Notes: generated by a model from the sequence alone, not told the origin. DNA of 59,507 nucleotides from a candidate division BRC1 bacterium HGW-BRC1-1 (GCA_002842095.1 PHCB01000021.1:1-59507), one strand, 5' to 3'. Shown: positions 1 through 8,754, counted from the first letter of the stretch. Program-made: numbers and translations.

Positions 1-71
1 ATGAGGTGGTGGGTGCAATGCAAGGGCAACGATGGGGGCGGAGTGGATGTGGGCGGAAGGCGACCCGGACC

Positions 72-1079
72 TTACTCTCCCAGTATGATGGGCAGGGCGT
101 CGAGCAGTCCCCGGGTTTCGGCCATCAGCAGTGGACGGGTGCCACCGGAGGCGATGTTGCCGCCGGCCACGCCGATGCAGGCGAATCCGGCGAGGCGCAC
201 CGAGACGACCCCGGCGGAGGAGTCTTCCATGCCGATAACGCGATGGCGTTGGGCGGGGGCGATGTCGAGCCCCACGCGGGCGGTTTCTGCGTAAAGCCAT
301 GGGTGGGGTTTGGGCGAAAGCTCGCCGAGGGTTCCGGCCTGCCCTTTGCGCAGCGCGAATCCCGCGCTGATGATGGCGTCATAAAAGTCGAGAGGATCGC
401 CCATGTCGAGGTCGCGGAAGGCTGAGACGATTTCGGGCCAGGCTTTTTCGTGGAGGCCGGAGGTGACGAGGCCGATGCGCACGCCGCGGCCTTTGAGCGT
501 GAGGAGAAACTCGCGCAGGTCGGGGCTGGGGCGAAATGCGCCGGGGCGACCGCGTCCCGCCATGATCTCGGCCATTTCGTAGTGGACGATGTCGAAGTAA
601 TGCGTGCGGGCGGCTTCGAGGGAGGCACCGGGGGCGTATTTGTCGATGCAATGCTGGAGGTGTTCGCTCACGGAATGGCCGGAGACGAAGGGCGCGTCGG
701 CCTGTTCGAGTTCGAAGCGCGGTTTCTTCAGCAGGCGGGCTGTGCTTTGCTCGATGGCCCACACCCAGAACTCCTCGCTGTGGACGCTGGTGCCGTCGAG
801 GTCCATGAGCACGGCGTCGGCGGGGGCCTCGAAGGATGCCGGGGGGAGCGGGTAAAGGGCGGGGTGCCCCATGGCGGATGCCACGTAGGTGAGGGTGTGG
901 TTGGCAAAGACGATGAACTCGACCTTGCGATCGAGGGGCGTGAGGATGCGCTGCACGCCGTTTTCGCCGGCGTGAAACAGGCCGCCAGCGCCGGTTTGCA
1001 GGTCGATGAAATCGCGCATGGCTTCGGCGGAAACTTCGCCCATGCCGGGGATAAACTGGGAAGAGGTGTCGGGGGTCAT
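72..1079 (-). CDS. HAD-superfamily hydrolase with N-terminal extension
   Basis: A 335-residue HAD phosphatase of the beta-phosphoglucomutase-like type. Motif I, DLDGT, has the nucleophile Asp93 and acid/base Asp95; later come a Thr-Ser motif II (LVTSG), a conserved Lys before a Pro-His stretch, and the acidic motif GMEDS. Family members usually begin with motif I within the first 10-15 residues; here about 90 residues precede it, with no recognisable domain. The frame stays open further upstream, but the ATG chosen gives the first protein-like sequence and avoids overlap with the divergent mutase gene. It is likely a cytosolic sugar-phosphate or nucleotide phosphatase; the substrate cannot be read from sequence. 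The 159 bp to the next gene should hold divergent promoters. Confidence 0.82.
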   Translation of the reverse strand: MTPDTSSQFIPGMGEVSAEAMRDFIDLQTGAGGLFHAGENGVQRILTPLDRKVEFIVFANHTLTYVASAMGHPALYPLPPASFEAPADAVLMDLDGTSVHSEEFWVWAIEQSTARLLKKPRFELEQADAPFVSGHSVSEHLQHCIDKYAPGASLEAARTHYFDIVHYEMAEIMAGRGRPGAFRPSPDLREFLLTLKGRGVRIGLVTSGLHEKAWPEIVSAFRDLDMGDPLDFYDAIISAGFALRKGQAGTLGELSPKPHPWLYAETARVGLDIAPAQRHRVIGMEDSSAGVVSVRLAGFACIGVAGGNIASGGTRPLLMAETRGLLDALPIILGE

Positions 1080-1237
1080 GGCTGTCTCGTTGCCGTGGTT
1101 GAGGCCCGTGTGGCAAGGGAATTCCTGACAGAACCACCGGCGATTGAGGGTGGTTGATTTTTTCTGCTGGATATGGCGGCGTGGTCGGGTTTTGTTTCGT
1201 GGGAAACGAAGATTGTTCCGAGGATTGGTTTGAAAAA

Positions 1238-2575
1238 ATGTCAAAGCCCATGATCAGCGTTGCGGGCATCCGTGGTATCGTTGGTGGCTCACTGGTGGTG
1301 GAGGAATTTCTCAAGTATGTTCTGGCCTTCGCCACCATCATGGAGGGCGGTCCGGTGGTGCTTGGTTGCGATTCGCGGGTGTCGCGCCACATGATGCGGC
1401 ATCTGGCGTTCGCGGGTCTGGAGAGCGCCGGTTGCACGATTTACGACATCGGTCTGGCGCCGACGCCCACGGTGGGGATGATGATCACGCGCCTGGGTGC
1501 GCGGGGGGGCATTGCCGTCACGGCCAGCCACAATCCGGCGGAGTGGAACGCTTACAAATTTTTCGATCGCCACGGGTCATTCCTCAATCACGAGCAAAAC
1601 AAAACATTGTTGGAGATTGCCGAAAACAGTGCGTTTCGCCGTGAGGAATTCAATGCGCTGGGCCACGTGAAAAAGGTCGATGATGCCATCGCCTATCACG
1701 TGGAGCTGGTGACGACCAACATCGATACATCGATGGTTGCCGCGAAGGGTTATCGCGCGGTGGTGGATTGCGTGAACGGTGTGGGCGGGATTATCATGAA
1801 GCCGCTGCTGGATCGCATGGGGGTGGCGGCGGAGTTTCTGCATGTGGATGTCGACTCGCCTTTCCCGCGCAACCCGGAGCCGCTGCCGGAGAATCTGACG
1901 GAACTGGGAGCGAAGGTGCGGGCGTCGGGTGCGGACATTGGTTTCGCGCTGGATCCCGATGCGGACCGCCTGGCCATCGTGGACGAAACGGGCCGCCCCA
2001 TTGGCGAGGAGCGCACGATGGTGCTGGCGGCAACGGCGGCGCTGGAGACGCGGCGCGGCCCGATCGTGGCGAACCTGAGCACGACGCGCGCGCTGGACGA
2101 CGTGGCGGCGAAGTTCGACGTGCCGCTATATCGCACGCCCATCGGCGAGGCGAACGTTGTGGCGCGCATCCGCGAGGCAGAGGCGCTCATTGGCGGCGAG
2201 GGCAACGGCGGTGTGATTTATCCGGCGGTGCACACGGGCCGCGATGCCGCCACGGGAGTTGCACTGGTGCTCTCGGCCATGGCGGCCAAGGGGATGAAGC
2301 TTTCGGAACTGAACGCGGAGACGCCTGACTATGCCATGGTGAAAACGAAGTTCCCGCTCGGCAAAGTCAAATTTGCCGATGCGGCCAAGCGGGTGCAGAA
2401 GGCGCTGTCGGATGCCGTGAAGATCAATCTGGAGGACGGCGTGAAGGCATCGTTCCCCAACAGTTGGGTGCATGTGCGGCCATCGGGCACCGAGCCGGTG
2501 GTGCGCATTTTTGCAGAGGCTGCAACCGAAGCCGAGGCTCGCGCCTTGGTGGAACGGGTGAACTCGGCTATCTGA
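1238..2575 (+). CDS. glmM: Phosphohexomutase (phosphoglucosamine/phosphomannomutase family)
   Basis: A 445-residue alpha-D-phosphohexomutase that interconverts hexose 6- and 1-phosphates. It carries the catalytic phosphoserine loop TASHNP with Ser97, the metal-binding DPDADR loop, a sugar-binding GEGNGG loop and the C-terminal phosphate-binding RPSGTEP. Length matches GlmM, but the N-terminus (SVAGIRGIVG) is closer to the archaeal-type GlmM/phosphomannomutase branch than to the usual bacterial GlmM start. The role is probably glucosamine-1-phosphate supply for peptidoglycan or sugar-nucleotide synthesis. The ATG used begins the conserved domain; upstream in-frame codons add unrelated residues. 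It ends 22 bp from the convergent gatB. Confidence 0.85.
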   Translation: MSKPMISVAGIRGIVGGSLVVEEFLKYVLAFATIMEGGPVVLGCDSRVSRHMMRHLAFAGLESAGCTIYDIGLAPTPTVGMMITRLGARGGIAVTASHNPAEWNAYKFFDRHGSFLNHEQNKTLLEIAENSAFRREEFNALGHVKKVDDAIAYHVELVTTNIDTSMVAAKGYRAVVDCVNGVGGIIMKPLLDRMGVAAEFLHVDVDSPFPRNPEPLPENLTELGAKVRASGADIGFALDPDADRLAIVDETGRPIGEERTMVLAATAALETRRGPIVANLSTTRALDDVAAKFDVPLYRTPIGEANVVARIREAEALIGGEGNGGVIYPAVHTGRDAATGVALVLSAMAAKGMKLSELNAETPDYAMVKTKFPLGKVKFADAAKRVQKALSDAVKINLEDGVKASFPNSWVHVRPSGTEPVVRIFAEAATEAEARALVERVNSAI

Positions 2576-2597
2576 GGTCGGTGGCGGTGGCGGGCGC

Positions 2598-4034
2598 TCA
2601 GCCCAGCTTTTTCGCCAGTATTTCGTTCACCATGCGGGGGTTGGCTTTGCCGCGGCTCTTCTTCATCACCTGACCCACGAGGGCCTGCATGGCTTTGGTT
2701 TGCCCTGCTTGAATTTTGGCAACGGCGTCGGCATTTTCGGCCAGGGTTTCATCAACCCACTTTTCCACTTCGCTGGAATCGTCAATCTGCACGAGGCCTT
2801 CCTGCTCGACGATTTGCGTGGGGGCGGCACCGGTTTCCAGAGTGCGGGCGAAGACGTGTTTGGCGGTCTTGCTGTTGATCTTGCCGGAGTCGATGAGGCC
2901 GACCAACTCGGCCAGTCCGGCGGGCTTCAGCGGGAATTCTGACGCGGTCATTTCGCGTTCGTTCAGTTCGCGCAAAACTTCCGTCATCATCCAATTGCTC
3001 ACGGCCTTGGGGGCACCGCCGGCGGCCACGGCGCTTTCAAAATATTTGGCAACGCCCTGCGAGTTCGTGAGCTGCTTGGCGTCGTATTCGGGCAATGCGT
3101 ATTGCTCCACGAAGCGCCGACGCTTGGCCTCCTGCAACTCGGGCAGGGAGGCGCGCACTTCCTCGCGCCATTCGGCGGGGATGTGGATGTCCACCAGATC
3201 GGGATCGGGGAAGTAGCGGTAGTCGTGGGCGACTTCCTTGCTGCGCATGGCGCGGGTCATGGCGGCGGCTTCGTCCCACAGGCGTGTTTCCTGCAACACG
3301 CGTCCGCCCGCGTTGAGCAGTTCGCTCTGGCGGCGGGTCTCGTGGTCGAGGCACTTGAGCACGGTTTTCATGGAGTTGAGATTTTTAATCTCGACCTTCG
3401 TGCCCAGCTTTTCGGTGCCCACCTCGCGCACGCTGATGTTCAGTTCGAAACGCAGGCGTCCCTCGTGCATGTTGCAATCGCTCACGTCGATGTACTCGAG
3501 GATGTTCTTCAGCGTGTTCATGTAGGCCACGGCGTCGTCTGCGGTGCCCATGTCGGGCTCGCTCACGATTTCGATGAGGGGGGTGCCGGCGCGATTGAGG
3601 TCCACGAGGGAACTCTCATCGCCGGGGATGTTGGAGTGGACCAGCTTGCCGGCGTCCTCTTCGAGGTGCACGTTGTTGATGCGCACGCGTTTGGTTTCGC
3701 CCGCGACTTCGATGTCGAGCCAGCCGGCGAGGCCGGTGATGGCGTAGTTCTGCGACACCTGATAGCTCTTGGGGAGGTCGGGATAGTAGTAGTTTTTACG
3801 ATCGAAATTAGAGTGCTCGGGGATGGTGCAGTTGAGCGCGATGGCAGTGCGGATGGTGTGCTCAATGGCCTGTCGGTTCACGACCGGCAGGGTGCCGGGC
3901 ATGCCGAGGCAGATGGGGCAGACCTGGGTGTTGGGCGGTGCACCGAAGCGCGTGGAGCAGCCGCAGAAAATTTTCGTTTGTGTATTCAGCTCGACGTGAA
4001 CTTCGAAGCCGATGACGGATTCATACTGGGTCAT
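2598..4034 (-). CDS. gatB: Asp-tRNA(Asn)/Glu-tRNA(Gln) amidotransferase subunit B
   Basis: GatB, 478 residues, the kinase/tRNA-binding subunit of the GatCAB amidotransferase that converts misacylated Glu-tRNA(Gln) and Asp-tRNA(Asn). The N-terminus VIGFEVHVELNT, the CxC...CPxCLGMPG zinc-type motif, LNRAGTPLIEIVSEPD and the C-terminal YqeY-like domain with GQVMKKSRGKANP are all classic. The ATG chosen matches the start seen in other GatB proteins; a GTG four codons upstream is also possible. gatA and gatC are not in the window, so the complex is encoded at separate loci. Presence implies the indirect route to Gln-tRNA and/or Asn-tRNA. Confidence 0.96.
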   Translation of the reverse strand: MTQYESVIGFEVHVELNTQTKIFCGCSTRFGAPPNTQVCPICLGMPGTLPVVNRQAIEHTIRTAIALNCTIPEHSNFDRKNYYYPDLPKSYQVSQNYAITGLAGWLDIEVAGETKRVRINNVHLEEDAGKLVHSNIPGDESSLVDLNRAGTPLIEIVSEPDMGTADDAVAYMNTLKNILEYIDVSDCNMHEGRLRFELNISVREVGTEKLGTKVEIKNLNSMKTVLKCLDHETRRQSELLNAGGRVLQETRLWDEAAAMTRAMRSKEVAHDYRYFPDPDLVDIHIPAEWREEVRASLPELQEAKRRRFVEQYALPEYDAKQLTNSQGVAKYFESAVAAGGAPKAVSNWMMTEVLRELNEREMTASEFPLKPAGLAELVGLIDSGKINSKTAKHVFARTLETGAAPTQIVEQEGLVQIDDSSEVEKWVDETLAENADAVAKIQAGQTKAMQALVGQVMKKSRGKANPRMVNEILAKKLG

Positions 4035-4124
4035 GGTGATTGCCACGATGGCGTGCGCTGCGCGCTTCGCAAAAGAAAAATCGCAGGGGCGCAGCTATTA
4101 ACGGTCCGTCGAGCGGTGTGGCTT

Positions 4125-4340
4125 TCAGGTTTCCGGTGTGGGGTCGATCATGGTTTCCCATTGGGTTATGCGGCCGGTGCGGTCATGTACGAGGAGGTCG
4201 GTGCCCTGGTTGCGGGCAATTCTGCGGGCGGCGGCCACGGCTTCGCGTTGCAGGCCGTGGATGCTGGTCAGGCGGTTGTTGCCGTCTCCCATGACAGCCC
4301 ATCCCCGTTCGTGTGGAACAACATGCTGGTTCTTGCCCAT
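4125..4340 (-). CDS. DUF2188-type small protein
   Basis: A 71-residue soluble protein resembling the DUF2188 family: an N-terminal HVVPHERGWAV strand pair, an alanine/arginine helix ending in a RIARNQ stretch, then LLVHDRTGRI. The start is set by a good ribosome site (AGGGGA about 8 bases upstream of ATG). The open frame continues upstream, but there it runs through the GCGCAAAG inverted repeat and is not coding. Function is unknown in the family. It lies between gatB and the repeat locus and appears monocistronic. Confidence 0.7.
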   Translation of the reverse strand: MGKNQHVVPHERGWAVMGDGNNRLTSIHGLQREAVAAARRIARNQGTDLLVHDRTGRITQWETMIDPTPET

Positions 4341-4422
4341 AGCAGTCCCCTTTCTCGCATTCGTGTTCCTGCTGCCACCACTGTACAAGTGACACGGGCG
4401 AAGGGGGGAAAGTTCCCGGGGA

Positions 4423-4644
4423 GGAAACTTAGACGCAAAGACGCAAAGGGCGCAAAGAAAGACAGGATGAAATCTTTGACACACAGATGGGGTCACCCAA
4501 GGAGGATGAGATTAAATCAAGCAACTTAATTATTAGTAATCTTATTAGCAACTAGATGCGTGACATTGTTTGGTTGGGGAACACCAGTCTTTTAAAGAAG
4601 GGTGCTTTTCTTTGCGCCCTTTGCGCCTTTGCGTCAAAGTTTCC
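4423..4644. repeat. Inverted pair of GCGCAAAG arrays, locus A
   Basis: Two 39-base arms (4423-4461 and 4606-4644) are inverted copies with 36 of 39 matches. Each arm is itself a short tandem array of GACGCAAAG/GCGCAAAG units. The 144-base spacer is AT-rich and has no gene. The structure could fold into a long hairpin. It lies between the DUF2188 gene and the 3' end of the phenylacetate-CoA ligase gene, both on the minus strand. A second copy lies near 55.2 kb. Translation through an arm gives an artefactual LCALCVFA-like peptide. Confidence 0.85.
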
Positions 4645-4646
4645 AA

Positions 4647-5969
4647 TCAGGATGTTTTGTCCCGGTTGTCGATGACCCGCTTGGCTTTGCCGATGGAGCG
4701 TTCGAGGGTTTGGGGTTCGATCAGTTCGACGTTTATACTGATGCCCGTGGCCGAGTGGAGGACCGTGGCGATGCGGTCGCGCAGGGCCTGCATCTGGCTC
4801 ATTTTGTCGCTGAAATCCTGCGGCCGGATCTCCACGCGGACGGTCATTTCGTCCAGTGCGCCGGGGCGGTTCACCTCGATGACGTATTGCGGGGCGGTGC
4901 CTTCGATGCGCAGGAGAGCTTCCTCGATTTGTGAGGGGAAGATGTTCGCTCCACGCACGATGAGCATGTCGTCGGTGCGTCCCACCACGCGGCTCATGCG
5001 GGCGCCGGTGCGGCCGCAGGGGCAGGGCGAGTGGTCGACGGTGGCAAGGTCGCGCGTGCGGTAACGCAGGATGGGCATCGCTTCCTTGGTGAGGGATGTC
5101 AGCACCAGTTCGCCGCGTTCGCCATCCGGCATGGGCTCCAGCGTGTCGGGGTCGATGCATTCCACGATGAAGTGATCTTCCTGAAAGTGCATGCCGTTGT
5201 GATACATACATTCGCCACTCACGCCGGGGCCGATGATTTCGCTGAGGCCGTAGTTGTTAAAGGCGTGGATGTCGAGATCGCGCTCGATGGCCTGCCGCAT
5301 GTCCTCGGTCCAGGGCTCGCCGCCGAAATGGCCGTACTTGAGCGAGAGGTCTTCGGGCATGTAACCTTCGGCGCGGGCCACCTCAGCTATGTTAAGGGCA
5401 TAGCTGGGGGTGCAGATAATGACGTCTGGTTTAAGATCATTGATGAGCATGATCTGTCGCAGGGTGCCGCCCGCGGCTGCGGGGATGATGGCCGCTCCAA
5501 CTTTTTCGATGCCGTAGTGAAGCCCGAAGCCGCCGGTGAAAAGGCCGTAGCCGAAAGCGACTTGAACCATGTGATCCGGGCGCAGGCCACCGGCCACGAG
5601 GAAGCGCGCGCAGAGACCGGCCCAGGTGTCGAGATCCTTGTGAGTGTAGCCGACAAAGGTGGGTTTGCCGGTGGTGCCCGACGAGCCATGGATGCGTGCC
5701 ATCTCGGAGCGCGGAACGGCGGCGAGACCCAGCGGGTAGTTGTGGCGCATGTCATCTTTGGTGGTGAAGGGGAGGCGGCGAACGTCGTCGAGGGACTTGA
5801 TGTCGTCGGGCGTTATGCGGCCGCGGGTGAAGGCGTATTTGTAGAAGGGAACCTCGGCGAGGCGACCCATGGTGTCGCGCAGGCGTTCGAGCTGCAGCGC
5901 GGTCAGTTCTTCGCGCGGCATGAGTTCCGCGGGGTCAAATACGTTGTTTACCAGTTCCACCAAGGCCAT
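4647..5969 (-). CDS. paaK: Phenylacetate-CoA ligase family enzyme
   Basis: A 440-residue AMP-forming acyl-CoA ligase of the PaaK type, activating phenylacetate or a related aromatic acid to its CoA thioester. The nucleotide loop SSGTTGKPT is at residues 96-104, followed by the YGLSEIIGPGV adenine-binding motif, the RTRDL hinge and the C-terminal Lys in the SIGKAKRV segment. A CPCGRTG stretch is typical of this family. GGAGA lies 10 bases before the ATG. No other paa genes are near, so it may serve aromatic amino-acid fermentation, or indolepyruvate/phenylpyruvate ferredoxin oxidoreductase products, rather than aerobic phenylacetate breakdown; this is inference. Confidence 0.93.
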   Translation of the reverse strand: MALVELVNNVFDPAELMPREELTALQLERLRDTMGRLAEVPFYKYAFTRGRITPDDIKSLDDVRRLPFTTKDDMRHNYPLGLAAVPRSEMARIHGSSGTTGKPTFVGYTHKDLDTWAGLCARFLVAGGLRPDHMVQVAFGYGLFTGGFGLHYGIEKVGAAIIPAAAGGTLRQIMLINDLKPDVIICTPSYALNIAEVARAEGYMPEDLSLKYGHFGGEPWTEDMRQAIERDLDIHAFNNYGLSEIIGPGVSGECMYHNGMHFQEDHFIVECIDPDTLEPMPDGERGELVLTSLTKEAMPILRYRTRDLATVDHSPCPCGRTGARMSRVVGRTDDMLIVRGANIFPSQIEEALLRIEGTAPQYVIEVNRPGALDEMTVRVEIRPQDFSDKMSQMQALRDRIATVLHSATGISINVELIEPQTLERSIGKAKRVIDNRDKTS

Positions 5970-6092
5970 GGCTTTCGTCTCCGTTGCGTGGGAAGGTCGT
6001 CGTTCAGGGCACCTTTGGAAAGCAGCCTTGTGAATGTGTTGGTTGCAAGCAGAGTTGAGTGGGGTGGGAACGATTATGTGGGGGGGAGGGGG

Positions 6093-6270
6093 ATGGACTT
6101 TATGGACGATATGGACACTATGGACACTATGGACGAGATGGACGTTGTGTTGCGAAAAAGAAAGTTGCTCCCTCTAGGGAAAACGCTTGGTGGGAGCGCT
6201 GCGGCTGGTGGAGACCGGCCGCCCGTTAGTCCATAGTGTCCATATCGTCCATTCCGTCCATCTCGTCCAT
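6093..6270. repeat. Inverted arrays of ATGGACnnn 9-mers
   Basis: The left arm (6093-6146) has six head-to-tail 9-base units ATGGACnnn. The right arm (6229-6270) has five GTCCATnnn units, the reverse complement, again spaced exactly nine bases. About 80 bases of ordinary GC-rich DNA separate them. The arms could pair into a long hairpin. The right arm touches the TGA of the Nudix gene, so it may act in transcription termination between the two minus-strand genes. Third positions vary while the ATGGAC core is constant. Confidence 0.88.
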
Positions 6271-6764
6271 CAAAGCACGCTAAACGTCCACCCCACCGGA
6301 TGCCCGTTTTCGTAGGGCATCACGCCGTGAAATTGCCCCACGCTGTTGTCGAACACGAGGGGCAGGAAATGGCGGTCACCTTCCCACATGGGCAGGTCCA
6401 TGATCTGGTCGACTTCGACCCACGACAACGTTCCCTCGGGATTGGAAGTGAGGGGCGTCCCGACGAAGGAGTCGATGCGGAAGATGAAACCGAGCCAGTC
6501 TTCGCCATCGGGTCCGAAGCCGGGCCAACTGATGGTGCCACGCAGGTGAAGGCTGATGGCCTCAATGTCAGCCTCCTCGCGCAGTTCACGCCTCATGCAG
6601 GCGATCACGTCTTCGCCGGGTTCCATCTTGCCGCCGAGGCCGTTGTATTTGCCGAGGTGCTGGTCATCGGGGCGTGCGTTGCGGTGGATGAGGAGCGTGC
6701 GTTTGCCGTCGGGTGACATGACGTAGCCGAGGGTACCGACGATGGGTGTGTAGGGGATGGTCAT
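6270..6764 (-). CDS. Nudix hydrolase, MutT/MTH1-like
   Basis: A 164-residue Nudix pyrophosphohydrolase, probably cleaning oxidised nucleoside triphosphates. The Nudix box spans residues 45-67 (GGKMEPGE to REEADI); all catalytic Glu/Arg positions are present, but the usual Gly before the last hydrophobic residue is Asp66. The YNGLGGK lead-in resembles MTH1-type oxidised purine triphosphatases. It starts 8 bp after the aldo/keto reductase stop on the same strand, so the two are probably co-transcribed. The substrate is inferred from the box context only. Confidence 0.88.
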   Translation of the reverse strand: MTIPYTPIVGTLGYVMSPDGKRTLLIHRNARPDDQHLGKYNGLGGKMEPGEDVIACMRRELREEADIEAISLHLRGTISWPGFGPDGEDWLGFIFRIDSFVGTPLTSNPEGTLSWVEVDQIMDLPMWEGDRHFLPLVFDNSVGQFHGVMPYENGHPVGWTFSVL

Positions 6765-6772
6765 GGGCGGAT

Positions 6773-7939
6773 TCAGTCGTTCTCGTTTTCGGGTTCTTTG
6801 TCGTCGTTGCCAACAGCGTTTTGAAAAATGGCGGCATATTCGTAGATGGTGAGAGGCGAACGCAGGGCCAGCTCGAGGTTCTGTCTTACATGGGTGGGCT
6901 TGCTCATGCCCACCAGAGTGACGGCGAGGCCGGGGGCGGAGCGGGCGAACTGAATGGCTCGGGCGGCGTCGGTTTTCAAGCCGGGAATGGAAGATTTGAT
7001 GCGACCAGGGATGCCGGTGGTCAGATGGCCTTGCATCAATGGTGCGCTGCCAACTGTCGTGATGCCCAGTTCGAGCGCCGCCTGCATCAGGGGCACCGGG
7101 TGCCCGTTCAGCATTTGGGTGGCCAATACGGATGCTTCGGGCATGGCGAGATTGAGGGGCGCCTGCACGAAACGGAAATGATGGTTGTCGCCCCCCACTT
7201 CCGCGGCCAGAGCAGCAATCTCCTGCAGGGGAAGGTGGCTGGGGGTGTCGGGAGGCGTGCGCAGGCCCGACCAGGTGGCGATGCCGTAGTGGCGCAACTG
7301 GCCTTCGGCCACGGCGGCTTCGAGGGCTTCGAAGGCGCTGCGAAGGCGAGCCATGAACTCGGGGCGGGGCAGGGGCTCGCCCGACTCAAGCTGCGACTCG
7401 GGGTTGTGAATGTAGAGCACGTCGATGCAATCGAGACCAAGATTGGCGCGGCTCAGGTTCAACATATGACGCAGGCAGCGGGGAGCCATGCAGTGCTGGC
7501 CAGCGACAATGTCTTCGGGCGCGGCCAGGCCCGGGGCGATGATCTCGCGCTGCAGCCATTGGTCGGGGGAGGTGAGATATTCGGGGTCGAGGGTCAGGAA
7601 ACCAGCCTTGGTGCAGACGACTATTTCCTCGCGGGAAACTCCATTTGCAAACGCCTCGCGCAGGGCCGCAGCGATGTTGCGCTCGCTGTGCTGGAGCCGA
7701 TAACTGATGGCCGTGTCGACCACGTTCACGCCTTGCTTGACGGCGAGGGCCACGCTTTCGCGATAACCCGCGTCACGCTCTTCCGAGAGATCGCCGAGGT
7801 AAGTCCCCAACCCGATGCTGCCGAGGGTGAGCCCCTGGGTGACACCGAAATGTCGCTCCGCGGCGGGATGCCGGGCGGCGTAGGCGGCGGTGCCATCGGC
7901 GGTGGCAAAGCCGGGCGTGAGTTTGGAATTGTCAGTCAT
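6773..7939 (-). CDS. Aldo/keto reductase family protein
   Basis: A 388-residue TIM-barrel NAD(P)H-dependent oxidoreductase. The catalytic tetrad is visible: Asp75 (VVDTA), Tyr80, Lys111 (CTKAGF) and His178 (YIHNPE). It is longer than the usual 300-330 residues because of inserts around the active site and an acidic C-terminal tail. The closest type is the galactose-dehydrogenase-like AKR branch. The substrate cannot be assigned. It precedes the Nudix gene by 8 bp, suggesting a two-gene unit; upstream lies the L25 terminator. Confidence 0.9.
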   Translation of the reverse strand: MTDNSKLTPGFATADGTAAYAARHPAAERHFGVTQGLTLGSIGLGTYLGDLSEERDAGYRESVALAVKQGVNVVDTAISYRLQHSERNIAAALREAFANGVSREEIVVCTKAGFLTLDPEYLTSPDQWLQREIIAPGLAAPEDIVAGQHCMAPRCLRHMLNLSRANLGLDCIDVLYIHNPESQLESGEPLPRPEFMARLRSAFEALEAAVAEGQLRHYGIATWSGLRTPPDTPSHLPLQEIAALAAEVGGDNHHFRFVQAPLNLAMPEASVLATQMLNGHPVPLMQAALELGITTVGSAPLMQGHLTTGIPGRIKSSIPGLKTDAARAIQFARSAPGLAVTLVGMSKPTHVRQNLELALRSPLTIYEYAAIFQNAVGNDDKEPENEND

Positions 7940-8032
7940 GGCGGGGATGTCTCCTTGGCCGGGGTTATTTTGTAAGTATCATGGTGTCGATGGTCGCGGG
8001 GTGCAATGGTCGAATTGGGATCAGGCATGGGG

Positions 8033-8068
8033 AAAAAAGAAAAGCGCCAATCCGGAGACTGGCGCTTT
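8033..8068 (-). terminator. Rho-independent terminator downstream of rplY
   Basis: A perfect 9-bp stem (8041-8049 with 8060-8068, AAAGCGCCA and complement) with a 10-base loop is followed on the minus strand by a T-rich tract. It lies about 30 bases past the rplY stop. Confidence 0.9.
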
Positions 8069-8100
8069 CAGAGATGCGAGATTTGGGAGTGAAGGAAGTT

Positions 8101-8754
8101 CTACTCTTCGTCTTCCTTCTTCTTGCCGATAACTTCCGGCTGGGCTGCTTCGGCGCCTTCCTCGACTACGGCCGCAACGGCTTCGGTCTTGGGCGGTGCG
8201 ACGGTGAAGAGCACGGTGTCGGGGTCGTCCATCAGGCGTACGCCTTCGGGCAACTGGAGCTCGTGGGCGTAAATGGCGTGGTTGATTTTGAGGGCGGAGA
8301 TGTCGATGGTGATCGTTCCCGGGAAGGCTGTGGGCAGGCAGCGCACGGTGATGTTGTGGCGCTGGGTTTCGAGAATGCCGCCTTCTTTGACGCCATCGGG
8401 CAGGCCGCTGTGGTGAATCGTAACTTCGAATTCAGCCTCGGTGTCCATGCGAATGGAGTTCAGGTCGACGTGGAGAATGCGGCGGGACAAGGGATCGCGC
8501 TGGATTTCGCGGACGACGGCCACGACTTCATCGGAGCCTTTGGCGCCGGCGGCGCGGGTGAGGTTGATGAGGGCGTTGCCAACGCGGCCGGTTTCCACGA
8601 GACGGGTGAAGGTATGGGCGTCGAGGGAAACTTTGGCGGGGTTAAGGTCGTTGCCATAAACCACGGCGGGGATGCGGCCTTGCATACGCAGGCGGCGGTT
8701 GGGGCCTTTGCCGGTTTCGGTGCGTGGCGTTACTTCAAGCTGGATGCGTTCCAT
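8101..8754 (-). CDS. rplY: 50S ribosomal protein L25 (CTC/TL5 form)
   Basis: The long, two-domain form of L25 (217 residues), which binds 5S rRNA. The N-terminal beta-barrel has GRIPAVVYG and a DPLSRRILHVDL segment; the C-terminal TL5/CTC domain carries ILETQRHNITVRCLP and ends in a Lys/Glu-rich tail. It is not followed by pth as in many bacteria. A strong terminator follows. The pdhC homologue lies upstream on the same strand, separated by 182 bp. Confidence 0.96.
   Translation of the reverse strand: MERIQLEVTPRTETGKGPNRRLRMQGRIPAVVYGNDLNPAKVSLDAHTFTRLVETGRVGNALINLTRAAGAKGSDEVVAVVREIQRDPLSRRILHVDLNSIRMDTEAEFEVTIHHSGLPDGVKEGGILETQRHNITVRCLPTAFPGTITIDISALKINHAIYAHELQLPEGVRLMDDPDTVLFTVAPPKTEAVAAVVEEGAEAAQPEVIGKKKEDEE

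Noticed and set aside
1-425. Plus-strand frames at the window start
   Set aside because: Antisense to the HAD gene; composition only reflects GC bias.
4341-4496. N-terminal extension of the DUF2188 protein (LCALCVFASK stretch)
   Set aside because: It is the translation of the GCGCAAAG repeat; a good ribosome site supports the inner ATG.
6093-6146. Possible CRISPR or coding Met-Asp repeat (MDxMDx)
   Set aside because: Unit is only 9 bases with no spacers and the opposite arm is inverted, so it is a short tandem array rather than CRISPR or a protein.
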